The notes under the pieces are model-generated. The model saw only the letters and a program-made list of their open reading frames with translations. It had not been told where the DNA came from and made no database searches. A stretch of 64,000 nt of DNA from Rosettibacter firmus (GTDB lineage Bacteria > Bacteroidota > Ignavibacteria > Ignavibacteriales > Melioribacteraceae): positions 496,001 to 560,000 of the forward strand of contig NZ_JAYKGJ010000001.1 of NCBI RefSeq assembly GCF_036860695.1, in the 5' to 3' direction. A program made the translations under genes and the position numbers. Positions 54,218-62,845 of the stretch are shown here, piece by piece (the stretch's first letter is position 1; every line of letters begins with the position of its first letter).

Positions 54218-55306
54218 TTGAAAGAAAACACATTACAATTTCACAACACACTATATATTGATACAAAAAGATTTACCGCACTCTGGGCTTTTAGCGAGGC
54301 AGTCTTTGGAGGAATACTCGGCATACTAAAAGTTCCTTTCGCTGGTCTTCTTCTAAGTGGTGCAGCTACTATATTTATTTCATTAATAGGCAGATACTCA
54401 GAAAATAAAAATGAAATTCTTCACTCAACATTACTTGTTATCCTTGTAAAAGCTGTTGTAAGTCCATATAGTTCTTTAAGTTCCTATTTTGCTATTGCAT
54501 TACAGGGAATGATGGGATACATTTTCTTTAAGCATATAAAGAACATAAAAGTCAGTAGTATATTACTTGGTTTTTTTTCAGAAACATTTTCTGCTGTTCA
54601 AAGAGTACTTGTTTTAACAATATTATTTGGATTTACATTCTGGGAGGCACTCGATTCATTTACCCATTATATATTTAATCAAATTGGTGTTGAAAGATAT
54701 CTTTATCCTTTCAGCCTGAGTATATTTTCAGTTATGTTTTATATAATAATTCATATGATTGCTGGAATTTATATTGGTTCTAAAGTTGTAAAAATACCTG
54801 AATGGATTGAAAGTAGAACAGACATAGTATATCCATTGCATTCTTCTTTTTATTATAAAATGGATGCATTCAAATTAAATCTGAAAAAAAAGAAAAAAAG
54901 ATGGTGGAAAAAACCCAGTGGAATGGCAATTATTGCATTCTCAATTTTATATATGATTTTATCTTATTACTCGAAAGAATTAGGACTATATCGTTCGTAT
55001 GAAATTTTGATGATGTTAATTCGTTCAGTTATTATCACATTTGTATGGTTTTCAATTATTTCACCATATATTCAGAAAAGATTCAGCAAGTTTTTAGAAA
55101 AAAATAAATTCGATCATGCACCAGAAATTAACAAAATAATCGTTCTATTCCCGAGTATAAAAAGACTGATTAATTATGCATGGTTTATGTCTAAAGGTGA
55201 AATTGGAATTTTTAGAATAATAAAATTTCTTTCAGATACAACAGCTCTATTATTATCTGCAGAAATAGATGAAGAACAAGATTTATATCATAACTGGATT
55301 GAGTAA
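54218..55306 (+). CDS. Polytopic membrane protein paired with an NTPase, function unknown
   Basis: 362 residues with six or more membrane helices (24-58, 67-105, 112-146, 165-195, 236-256, 265-290), many Gly/Ala-rich as in energy-coupling (ECF-type) substrate-binding components, and a strongly basic loop (KLNLKKKKKRWWKKP). TTG at 54218 is used as start; GGAGG lies about 10 nt upstream. Its last 38 nt overlap the start of a THEP1-like NTPase, so the two are translated together and probably work together. No family name can be given with confidence. Confidence 0.6.
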   Translation: MKENTLQFHNTLYIDTKRFTALWAFSEAVFGGILGILKVPFAGLLLSGAATIFISLIGRYSENKNEILHSTLLVILVKAVVSPYSSLSSYFAIALQGMMGYIFFKHIKNIKVSSILLGFFSETFSAVQRVLVLTILFGFTFWEALDSFTHYIFNQIGVERYLYPFSLSIFSVMFYIIIHMIAGIYIGSKVVKIPEWIESRTDIVYPLHSSFYYKMDAFKLNLKKKKKRWWKKPSGMAIIAFSILYMILSYYSKELGLYRSYEILMMLIRSVIITFVWFSIISPYIQKRFSKFLEKNKFDHAPEINKIIVLFPSIKRLINYAWFMSKGEIGIFRIIKFLSDTTALLLSAEIDEEQDLYHNWIE

Positions 55307-55724
55307 AACTGGTAAAACAACTCGACTGATGAATTGGGCTTTAAATCAAAAAAGCATTGATGGAATTTTACAGCCTGTGGTAGATGGTAAGAGATGTTTT
55401 TATCATATATCTTCCAGAACTTTAATGTTACTTGGAAGTGATGATGATTTCAATACTATTAAAGTTGGAAAATATAAATTCAATCAAGAAGCATTTAAAT
55501 GGGCAAATGAAAAACTTATAAACACATCAGATAAAAATTATGAGTGGTTAGTGATTGACGAAATTGGATTACTTGAGCTGCAAGGGAAAGGACTGGATAA
55601 ATCAATAAAAATCATTTTGAAGAATTCTACTTCGATGAATTTAATTTTTGTTATAAGAGAATCCTTATTAAACAAAGCTTTACAACACTACAATATAAAA
55701 GATTACCAAATTTTAGAACTATAA
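55269..55724 (+). CDS. Nucleoside-triphosphatase, THEP1/DUF265-like
   Basis: 151 residues: Walker A GLSKTGKTT (9-17), Walker B WLVIDEIGLLEL near 98-109 with the conserved Glu, and a short C-terminal strand pair. The size and DEIGxxEL motif match THEP1-type NTPases, which hydrolyse nucleoside triphosphates slowly in vitro. It overlaps the membrane protein gene by 38 nt, implying a complex with it. Confidence 0.75.
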   Translation: MKNKIYIITGLSKTGKTTRLMNWALNQKSIDGILQPVVDGKRCFYHISSRTLMLLGSDDDFNTIKVGKYKFNQEAFKWANEKLINTSDKNYEWLVIDEIGLLELQGKGLDKSIKIILKNSTSMNLIFVIRESLLNKALQHYNIKDYQILEL

Positions 55725-55969
55725 GTTTATTGATCAACTAAAAATTATTTAATTCTTAGGATTATTCAATTGCAGAAAATGCTAATGATGAATTTATACA
55801 GATCAATCAGAATAATTATCACTCTTTATTCAATTTTATCAAAGTATGGCTTATTAGCATTCTTAACAAATAACCAATTATAAGTTAATTTAGAAATAAT
55901 TCATAAATCAAATAATCACTAAAAATTCATTACAATAATTTTCTTAATTAATTACAAGGAAGTTGTCGG

Positions 55970-58072
55970 ATGAAGAAATTATTATCAATAATATTTCTAA
56001 TAACAATCATCACTTCAGGAAAAGATAAAAACAATTTTTGTAAAATCTACACAACTGGTATTAATGATGATGTAGTTATTGAAATTATCAGTCAAGAATT
56101 AAAAAATAATTTAAAAATCTTTCCTAATGAAACTATTGGCAAAGGAAGTATATTCTTTGAAACACCTGCAGGAAAAACATGGTTACGGGGCAAACCAGTA
56201 AAAATTGAAGAGGAAGAAAATTCACTAAAAGCTGTTTGGTCTTTAAACAATCAAAATATTTTATTCTACATTAAAAAAGAGAATAACAGTTTTAAAATCA
56301 AACTTTCAATGTTAGATAATGATAAAAGTAATTCAATTAACATAATAAAATGGGGCTTTAATCTTAATGCTACAAACGATGAATATTTTACTGGTTTATT
56401 TGAACGAGTTGTAGATGGAAATCAAAAAGAATCATGGCGAAAAGGTATTACAGAAGCATTGAATCTTCGTGGACAAACAGTTGAAATGATAATTAAACCA
56501 ACTCTTTCACTTTATACTCCATTTTATATTTCTTCAAATGGATATGGATTATTTGTAGAAGGAACGTGGCCTGGACGATATGATTTTTGTAAAGAAGCTG
56601 AAAATTATGTACAAATTGAATTTGAGGGACCAGCACTCAGTTTCATTATTTATACTGCAAAAAATCCTCTCGATTTAGTAAAAGCACATACATTGCATGC
56701 TGGACCTCCAATTTTACCTCCTAAGTGGGCATTTATGCCTTATAGATGGAAAGATAATCATACCAATTTGAAAAAATATTTCGATAGCACAGAAGTTACA
56801 GCTCCATACAACAGTATGGTTGTTGAAGATATATTAATGATGAAAGCTTTAGATATACCACTTGGAGTTTATTGGGTTGATAGACCATGGGCAAAAGGTG
56901 AAGAAGGTTATGAAGATTTTGAATGGGACACAACAAGATTTCCAAATGCAGAAGCAATGATAAAATGGCTCAATAAAAAAGATATAAAATTTTTACTGTG
57001 GATAGCTCCATGGATTCATGGTAAAATGGCAGAAGAAGCAAAAGTTAAAGGATATGAGCTTCCTCCAAAAATTAATACTAAAAGAGTTCTAATTGATTTC
57101 ACAAATCCAGATGCGGTAAAATGGTGGCAGGAAAATGGTCTTGCTAAAGTTTTAAAACAGGGTGTAAAAGGATTTAAACTTGATCGTGGAGAAGAAATTG
57201 TTCCAGAATCTATGAACATCAAAGTATTTGATGGCAGAACAGCAAGAGAAAATCGTAATGATTATGTTGTTCAATACGTAAAAGCTACTCATGATATTGC
57301 AAAAAAAATTCATGGTGATGATTTTATATTATTCCCAAGAGCTGGATATACAGGTAGTTCAAAGTATAGTGCATTCTGGGGTGGAGATATTGGTTCGCCA
57401 CCTGAAGGTTTAAGATGTGCAATCATTGCTCAACAACGTGCTTCAATAATTGGTTTTCCAATATGGGGTTCAGATACTGGTGGATACTGGCAAGGAGATT
57501 TAGATCGCGAAGTCCTTGCTCGATGGCTTGCATTTAGTTGCTTCTCACCAATTATGGAAGTTGGTCCAACTGAAGATCGTGGATTATGGGATATGAAAAA
57601 GGAACCTCATTACGATACTGAAATTCTTGCTATATGGAGATTATATTCAAAAATTCATGTTATGCTGGTTGATTATTCATTTAAAGCTGCTCAATTAGCT
57701 CATAAAGAAGGAATTCCTATTGTAAGACCATTATTTTTAATTTATCCAGAACAAAAACAATCTTGGGAAGAATGGCAAACATATTTATATGGCTCTGATA
57801 TTCTCGTATCTGCTATATGGAAGAAAAATCAATCTTCTCAAAAAGTTTATTTACCTGCTGGCGAAGAATGGATCGATGCATGGAATCCAGAAAAAATTTA
57901 TAAAGGTGGACAATTCATAGATGTTAATACTCCTCTTTACAAAATTCCTATCTTTATTCGCAAAGGATCAGAAGTAAATTTAGGTGACCTGAATAAATTA
58001 TATGAAGAATCATTAAAAATCGTTCAAACAAAACCTGATTTAAAATCATTACAGGAAAAAGAAGAATGGTAA
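55970..58072 (+). CDS. Glycoside hydrolase family 31 enzyme, exported
   Basis: 700 residues: a short signal peptide, an N-terminal beta-sandwich, a GH31 (beta/alpha)8 barrel and C-terminal beta domains. The nucleophile D405 lies in GFKLDRGEE and the acid/base D473 in WGGDIGSPPEGL; GVYWVDRPWA and FLLWIAPW are barrel strands of the family. GH31 includes alpha-glucosidases, alpha-xylosidases and sulfoquinovosidases; the exact substrate cannot be read. A strong terminator follows. It heads the carbohydrate-use region. Confidence 0.9.
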   Translation: MKKLLSIIFLITIITSGKDKNNFCKIYTTGINDDVVIEIISQELKNNLKIFPNETIGKGSIFFETPAGKTWLRGKPVKIEEEENSLKAVWSLNNQNILFYIKKENNSFKIKLSMLDNDKSNSINIIKWGFNLNATNDEYFTGLFERVVDGNQKESWRKGITEALNLRGQTVEMIIKPTLSLYTPFYISSNGYGLFVEGTWPGRYDFCKEAENYVQIEFEGPALSFIIYTAKNPLDLVKAHTLHAGPPILPPKWAFMPYRWKDNHTNLKKYFDSTEVTAPYNSMVVEDILMMKALDIPLGVYWVDRPWAKGEEGYEDFEWDTTRFPNAEAMIKWLNKKDIKFLLWIAPWIHGKMAEEAKVKGYELPPKINTKRVLIDFTNPDAVKWWQENGLAKVLKQGVKGFKLDRGEEIVPESMNIKVFDGRTARENRNDYVVQYVKATHDIAKKIHGDDFILFPRAGYTGSSKYSAFWGGDIGSPPEGLRCAIIAQQRASIIGFPIWGSDTGGYWQGDLDREVLARWLAFSCFSPIMEVGPTEDRGLWDMKKEPHYDTEILAIWRLYSKIHVMLVDYSFKAAQLAHKEGIPIVRPLFLIYPEQKQSWEEWQTYLYGSDILVSAIWKKNQSSQKVYLPAGEEWIDAWNPEKIYKGGQFIDVNTPLYKIPIFIRKGSEVNLGDLNKLYEESLKIVQTKPDLKSLQEKEEW

Positions 58073-58095
58073 TTAATTAGTTCTGAATAATTTTT

Positions 58096-58128
58096 AAGGA
58101 AGCAGAGAAAAGATAACTCTGCTTCCTT
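58096..58128 (+). terminator. Strong intrinsic terminator after the GH31 gene
   Basis: AAGGAAGCAGAG (58096-58107), a 9-nt loop and CTCTGCTTCCTT (58117-58128) form a perfect 12-bp stem followed by TT and an AT-rich stretch, 24 nt past the stop. The inverse orientation is also plausible for readthrough from the minus strand. Confidence 0.85.
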
Positions 58129-58235
58129 TTGTTATATATTAATTGATGATTTGATATTTATATATCATTCCCTCAGATTCCAAACCATTAAGACTCAATT
58201 TACAAAATAACAAAACTATTAAAACACAAAACCAT

Positions 58236-59261
58236 TCAATATTCTATTTTGAAATTCCTACCTGCTTCTATAAATGCTTTTATATTCTCAACAGGAACTT
58301 CTTTTGGTAAATCGCAACCTGTACTTAAAATAAAATTTTTATATGGATTCATTTGAATCAAAAGATTATTAACTTCATTACACACATCTTCTGGTTTGCC
58401 AATAAGGATATTTCCTGTGGGACAAATATTTCCAATAATTATAATATTCTCAGGAACTTTTTTAGCAACTGCAACTAAATCTACACCAGCTTCTTTTGAA
58501 TCCAGACTTAATGCATCAACTCCAGACTCACACATTTTATCAATTAAATGCATTGAATTTCCACAGATATGATAAACCACTGAAATTTCTGTATCGATGC
58601 AAAGATTACAAATTTTATTAACATAATTTTTTGAAAATAAATTAAACTGCTCTGGCCCAAGCATTACAGCACTTGGTTCCAGAACGCAAATAATTTGTGC
58701 TCCAGCGTTAATTAGAAGTTTTACATAATTGAGAATCTTTTCAGTAACTATTTCGCAAACTTGTTTAAGATAATCAGGATTGGTTATTGAAAGAGTTGCT
58801 GCATTACTCGCCCCTAAAAGGAGTCCTGCAAGCGTATAAGGACCAGTAACATATGCACCAATTAGAATTTTATTAGAAAAATTTATTCTCATAAGTTTTA
58901 TAGTTTCAACATAACCAAGTAGACGTGAATCATATCGTATATCAATTTCTTTCATCTTTTCCAGTTCATCATTTGTTATTTCTTCTGTTACTACAGTTGC
59001 TGAGTCATCAACTGGAAATAATGTGTATCTACCAAGTGCATTAGCTTCAACAGATAAATCCATCAATGGAAAAATTGCATCAGGCTGGAAAGTTTCTGCA
59101 ATTGATTTTAAAGCTTTATAATGTTCATAATAATTTTGTTGAGCAAGTTTAATTGTTGAGTTAATTAATTTTAATGCAGGAAATCCTAACAAAGGGGCAA
59201 TTAATCTTTTCTTTTCATTATAAGCTTTTTCGAGATAATGAAATAAAATTTTCCCTTTCAT
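58236..59261 (-). CDS. Uroporphyrinogen-decarboxylase-family protein, methylcobamide:thiol methyltransferase-like
   Basis: 341 residues of UroD fold. The zinc set HxC...C of the MtaA/MtbA/CmuA branch is visible (H231, C233 in YHICGN and C316 in STGCDLP). Heme-pathway HemE enzymes lack this set, so a corrinoid-linked methyl transfer is more likely than heme synthesis. It lies among carbohydrate genes, with no corrinoid protein in sight. Substrate unknown; the methyltransferase role rests on the zinc residues. Confidence 0.72.
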   Translation of the reverse strand: MKGKILFHYLEKAYNEKKRLIAPLLGFPALKLINSTIKLAQQNYYEHYKALKSIAETFQPDAIFPLMDLSVEANALGRYTLFPVDDSATVVTEEITNDELEKMKEIDIRYDSRLLGYVETIKLMRINFSNKILIGAYVTGPYTLAGLLLGASNAATLSITNPDYLKQVCEIVTEKILNYVKLLINAGAQIICVLEPSAVMLGPEQFNLFSKNYVNKICNLCIDTEISVVYHICGNSMHLIDKMCESGVDALSLDSKEAGVDLVAVAKKVPENIIIIGNICPTGNILIGKPEDVCNEVNNLLIQMNPYKNFILSTGCDLPKEVPVENIKAFIEAGRNFKIEY

Positions 59262-59312
59262 ATTTAATCCAGCAATTGTTTTTGATATGAAGAAAAGCAG
59301 ATGTATACTTTT

Positions 59313-60701
59313 TTATTTCTGTAGAATCATCTTTTTTGCATCATAAAAATTTTGTGTGGTAATTCTATAGAAATAAATTCCAGAAGATAAATTATCTGCA
59401 TCAAAAACAATCTCATGATAACCAGCAGAAATTTCTTTATTAATAATTTTTTTAATCTCTCTTCCTGTTATGTCATAAACTCTTAAATCAACAAATTCAT
59501 TTTTTGGAATATAAAAACCAATTCTTGTGGAAGGATTAAATGGATTGGGAAAATTTTGCATCAGTTGATATTCATCAGGTAAAGAAATATTTACTTCTTC
59601 TTTAAGAGAAGTAATTAAATCTTTTCCATCACCTACAATATCAATTTCATTAAGATTATTTATTCCATAACCTTTTTGATTTAACATATAAAGGTAGTTA
59701 TCGCATTCTCCACCTGCAGGCAATTGTAACTTTGATTTCGATGGATCTCGTCCCATCACAAAAGCACCCACGCTATCTGTTGCAACTGCATCTTTTCCAG
59801 CTATTAAAACATTATACTCAGCAGGTTCAAATGTGGGATTCCAGACACCTTCGCCACCAATAGCATTTTTAATTCCATCAATTACAGATAAATGAATTGG
59901 TCGTGCGATTAATAAATCACTTATTGATTTTGGCAGATGAGTATTTGAAGGTCCTCCTTCTTGATGCAAAGCACCTCTTCTTGACCTATCATTAGGTAAT
60001 TCATAAAGTTGTTTTGGAACAATTCCAACATGATTTTTAATTGCTCCCGTGTAACCAGCTTCGAAATGATGTTTTAATTTTGGTATAGAAACAAATAAAT
60101 CAACTTCACTTAAAATTCTGTTGGATTTAAAAGAGCTATAATAAAATTTATTATCACCAACAGGTAGTTCAGCAAAATCTGAATACGGTTCAGGTTTATT
60201 CAGGTTAATAAAATTAACGCCAAGATTATCTTTTATATCTTTATAACCAAAATTGTTGAATGAACTATCATCCCATAAAGCTTCTACTATAAAGATATCT
60301 TTTGGATTAACTCCACTATCAATTATTAACTCAATTACTGCTCGCATTACTTCAGGATGTGTCCACATTGCTTCACGTATATCAGTCCCTTTCAATCTCG
60401 AACTATAAGCAGAGCCTGAACCACCTGTAAGATTTATTTTAATTGCAACTCTTTTCCCATTATAAAATAAATCTTTAATTCCATCGAGTTGTTCAAATAA
60501 ATATTGCACTTTTTGTTTAATAAAATTTCGTTCATAATTATTAGCTCTGGTAATTGCTACCTTTGCTTTATAATCAAACATCTTAAAGGAAGGAAAAGCA
60601 AATAATTTTTTTGGATATAATTGAGTTAACATTAATCCTGTTGAAGTAATACCAACAGTTTTAATAAAATCTCTACGAGTAAAACCTTTGTGATTTTTCA
60701 T
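59313..60701 (-). CDS. Tat-exported DUF362 protein with type IX secretion sorting domain
   Basis: 462 residues: a twin-arginine signal (FTRRDFIKTVGITSTGLML, 8-26), a DUF362 domain (ITRANNYERNFIKQKV, KINLTGG, SIPKLKHHFEAGYTGAIKNHVGIVP, TDSVGAFVMGRDP) and a C-terminal T9SS sorting domain (NFPNPFNPSTRIGFYI, LSSGIYFYRI, AKKMILQK). DUF362 proteins are linked to iron-sulfur or aromatic-acid processes in other bacteria. The Tat signal implies folding with a cofactor in the cytoplasm, then transfer through T9SS. It precedes the UroD-like gene by 51 nt, probably one transcript with the GH genes. Confidence 0.87.
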   Translation of the reverse strand: MKNHKGFTRRDFIKTVGITSTGLMLTQLYPKKLFAFPSFKMFDYKAKVAITRANNYERNFIKQKVQYLFEQLDGIKDLFYNGKRVAIKINLTGGSGSAYSSRLKGTDIREAMWTHPEVMRAVIELIIDSGVNPKDIFIVEALWDDSSFNNFGYKDIKDNLGVNFINLNKPEPYSDFAELPVGDNKFYYSSFKSNRILSEVDLFVSIPKLKHHFEAGYTGAIKNHVGIVPKQLYELPNDRSRRGALHQEGGPSNTHLPKSISDLLIARPIHLSVIDGIKNAIGGEGVWNPTFEPAEYNVLIAGKDAVATDSVGAFVMGRDPSKSKLQLPAGGECDNYLYMLNQKGYGINNLNEIDIVGDGKDLITSLKEEVNISLPDEYQLMQNFPNPFNPSTRIGFYIPKNEFVDLRVYDITGREIKKIINKEISAGYHEIVFDADNLSSGIYFYRITTQNFYDAKKMILQK

Positions 60702-60722
60702 TATTAAATCCCTTTATTTTTT

Positions 60723-62843
60723 TTAAAGTAGGGGCATAATTCCTTCGACCTTTATTTTCCATTTACCGTTTTTGGGAAAACCAGGAGCAAAAATTTTATT
60801 TTTATTCCAGCCTGAAGCCATCATGGCAACAGCAGTTAACAATCCACCATTACCTGGTAGATAAATAGGCAATCTTTCATCCTGATAATTGTGACCATTA
60901 TTTAAATATGTATTTTTCTTCACACTCATCTTCAAACATTTAATGGCTAATTCTGGCTCACCAATTCTTGCAGCTGTCATTGCCATCATTGGATAATCCC
61001 ATCCCCATGTGCTTTCCCAATCCCATAACTCTAAAACTTTTTTGAGTGTCTTTCTCATAATTGATTTATTTATTGATTCATCAGGAATCATACCCAATGG
61101 GGCAAGTAAAGTTGGATGGTCTTTACAATTTTTCACATCTTCAAAAGTGTTTAATGCATTTTCTGCATTTTGATATAAACTATCTTTTAGAGGAATTTCA
61201 GATAAATTTTCTAAAACATGTTTCCAGTTTTTATCAATTGATAACCTTAGGCGTTTTTTCCATTCTAATGCAGTTTTTAATCCAAATTTCCAGTATGATA
61301 ATTCAAAAGCAGGATTGTATGTTGTTGCAGGTTTATATATTTCCTGTGCAGGTATTAAAGGTGGACCCAGAACATATCTTTTATTTTTCTCATCCCAGTG
61401 AGCAAAAGAAGAAAGAAAATCTGCTGTTTCAAAAACTAAATCTTTATATTTATGAAGTATAGAATCATTCCTGTAATATTGATATAAGAGTTCTGCAAAA
61501 TAAATAATATGAGGTTGTTGCCAGATTAAAAACACTCCAACTTTTGATGGACTTTCTCTTCCATCTGGAGAAACCATTTTGGGAAACTTAGCACCTTTGA
61601 ATCCCTGTAACAAAGAATTTTTTTTAGCAAGTGGTAATATCTGTTTGTACCAATCCATCTTATCTTCGAGAAATTCTGGTTTACCCCATAATACAAAATG
61701 CACCAGATGCCACCACGCCATTTCAAGATGAAATTTTCCATACCAGCTATTAAAAGTTAGACCAGTTTCCTGAGGTGGATATTTACCCCCACATTGAATT
61801 GCAGTTAAATATCGAGATAAGATAATTCTTCTTTCCAGTTCATTTGCAAATTCATCTGTGCATTCTGAAAAATCGATTGCTCCGCCTGTTTCCCAGAAAT
61901 TTTTCCAGTGAATTTTTGATGCATTAAAAGTTTCATTTATATCAGGTAACTTTAAATCACTTTGATTTTTAGAAAACAACACACTGAATTCAAATTTTTC
62001 TGCAGGTTCAACACTCAACAAAAAAGTATGTTTAGATTTTTGATTTAATTTTGCCCCGCTAAACTTAATTGTAACAAAATAATTTGTTGTATCTAAAGTT
62101 CTTTTTATAATAACATAATTCGAATCGTGATAAATTATATCCGAAGAATGTTTATCATTGCTTTCCCAATCAGATGCATTTTTGCCCCACTGTGTAGAAC
62201 CATAAGGGAAACTGAATTCAATAGCCACTCTTCTTTCCTGTATTAAATCTGATTGAATGCTCACCGCAATTAAATCAAGTTCTGGATGTACAGCAGTTTT
62301 GACAAATACTTTTTTATTATTTATATCAAAAGAACTTTTAATTATCCCTTCCCATATATCTTCTTTCTGTAAAATATTTTTTATATGATTAATACTGATT
62401 TCTGTAGAGTCATCATTAAAAATCTTCAAGCCGATTCTTGCTAAATTAAGTCTGTGTGGATTTGCTCTCAACCATTCAGCAGCTTTTGAATTTTGATTTG
62501 ATGCAAAAGGAATTTTTCTACCATAATAATCATAATATTCAAATGTATCTTCGAGTTTATAATTAAACTCATCAGGAAGAGAGTGCCATCCCCATTCAGA
62601 TTGTGTGCACAAAGGAATTCCTTTTTCATAATATTCAGGAAAAGATTGTAGACCAGTGAAGTCAACAGTAAAAGCGAATTTACCATTCCCAACTGTAAAA
62701 GGTGAAAGCGAATCTAATTTTGTATTGATAGGGATATGGCGATGAACTAATTCATATCTATTAATCTTTTCTTTACCTGAACAAACAGAATGAATTAATG
62801 TAAATGATAAAACAAACAAAAATATTTTCTTGTAGATACTCAT
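60723..62843 (-). CDS. Exported six-hairpin glycosidase-like protein
   Basis: 706 residues: a signal peptide (about 1-23), an N-terminal beta-sandwich (PFTVGNGKFAFTVDFTGLQSFP) and an alpha-helical (alpha/alpha)6 barrel (WYGKFHLEMAWWHLVHFVLWG, GWDYPMMAMTAARIGEPELAI). The two-domain order is that of clan GH-L families such as GH65 and GH95. The Glu in KFHLEMAWW could be a catalytic acid, but I cannot place the family. It is 2 nt downstream of the gluconolactonase-like gene. Confidence 0.65.
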   Translation of the reverse strand: MSIYKKIFLFVLSFTLIHSVCSGKEKINRYELVHRHIPINTKLDSLSPFTVGNGKFAFTVDFTGLQSFPEYYEKGIPLCTQSEWGWHSLPDEFNYKLEDTFEYYDYYGRKIPFASNQNSKAAEWLRANPHRLNLARIGLKIFNDDSTEISINHIKNILQKEDIWEGIIKSSFDINNKKVFVKTAVHPELDLIAVSIQSDLIQERRVAIEFSFPYGSTQWGKNASDWESNDKHSSDIIYHDSNYVIIKRTLDTTNYFVTIKFSGAKLNQKSKHTFLLSVEPAEKFEFSVLFSKNQSDLKLPDINETFNASKIHWKNFWETGGAIDFSECTDEFANELERRIILSRYLTAIQCGGKYPPQETGLTFNSWYGKFHLEMAWWHLVHFVLWGKPEFLEDKMDWYKQILPLAKKNSLLQGFKGAKFPKMVSPDGRESPSKVGVFLIWQQPHIIYFAELLYQYYRNDSILHKYKDLVFETADFLSSFAHWDEKNKRYVLGPPLIPAQEIYKPATTYNPAFELSYWKFGLKTALEWKKRLRLSIDKNWKHVLENLSEIPLKDSLYQNAENALNTFEDVKNCKDHPTLLAPLGMIPDESINKSIMRKTLKKVLELWDWESTWGWDYPMMAMTAARIGEPELAIKCLKMSVKKNTYLNNGHNYQDERLPIYLPGNGGLLTAVAMMASGWNKNKIFAPGFPKNGKWKIKVEGIMPLL

Positions 62844-62845
62844 TC

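Noticed and set aside
61061-61462. 133-codon plus-strand frame
   Set aside because: Antisense shadow of the six-hairpin glycosidase-like gene; no ribosome site.
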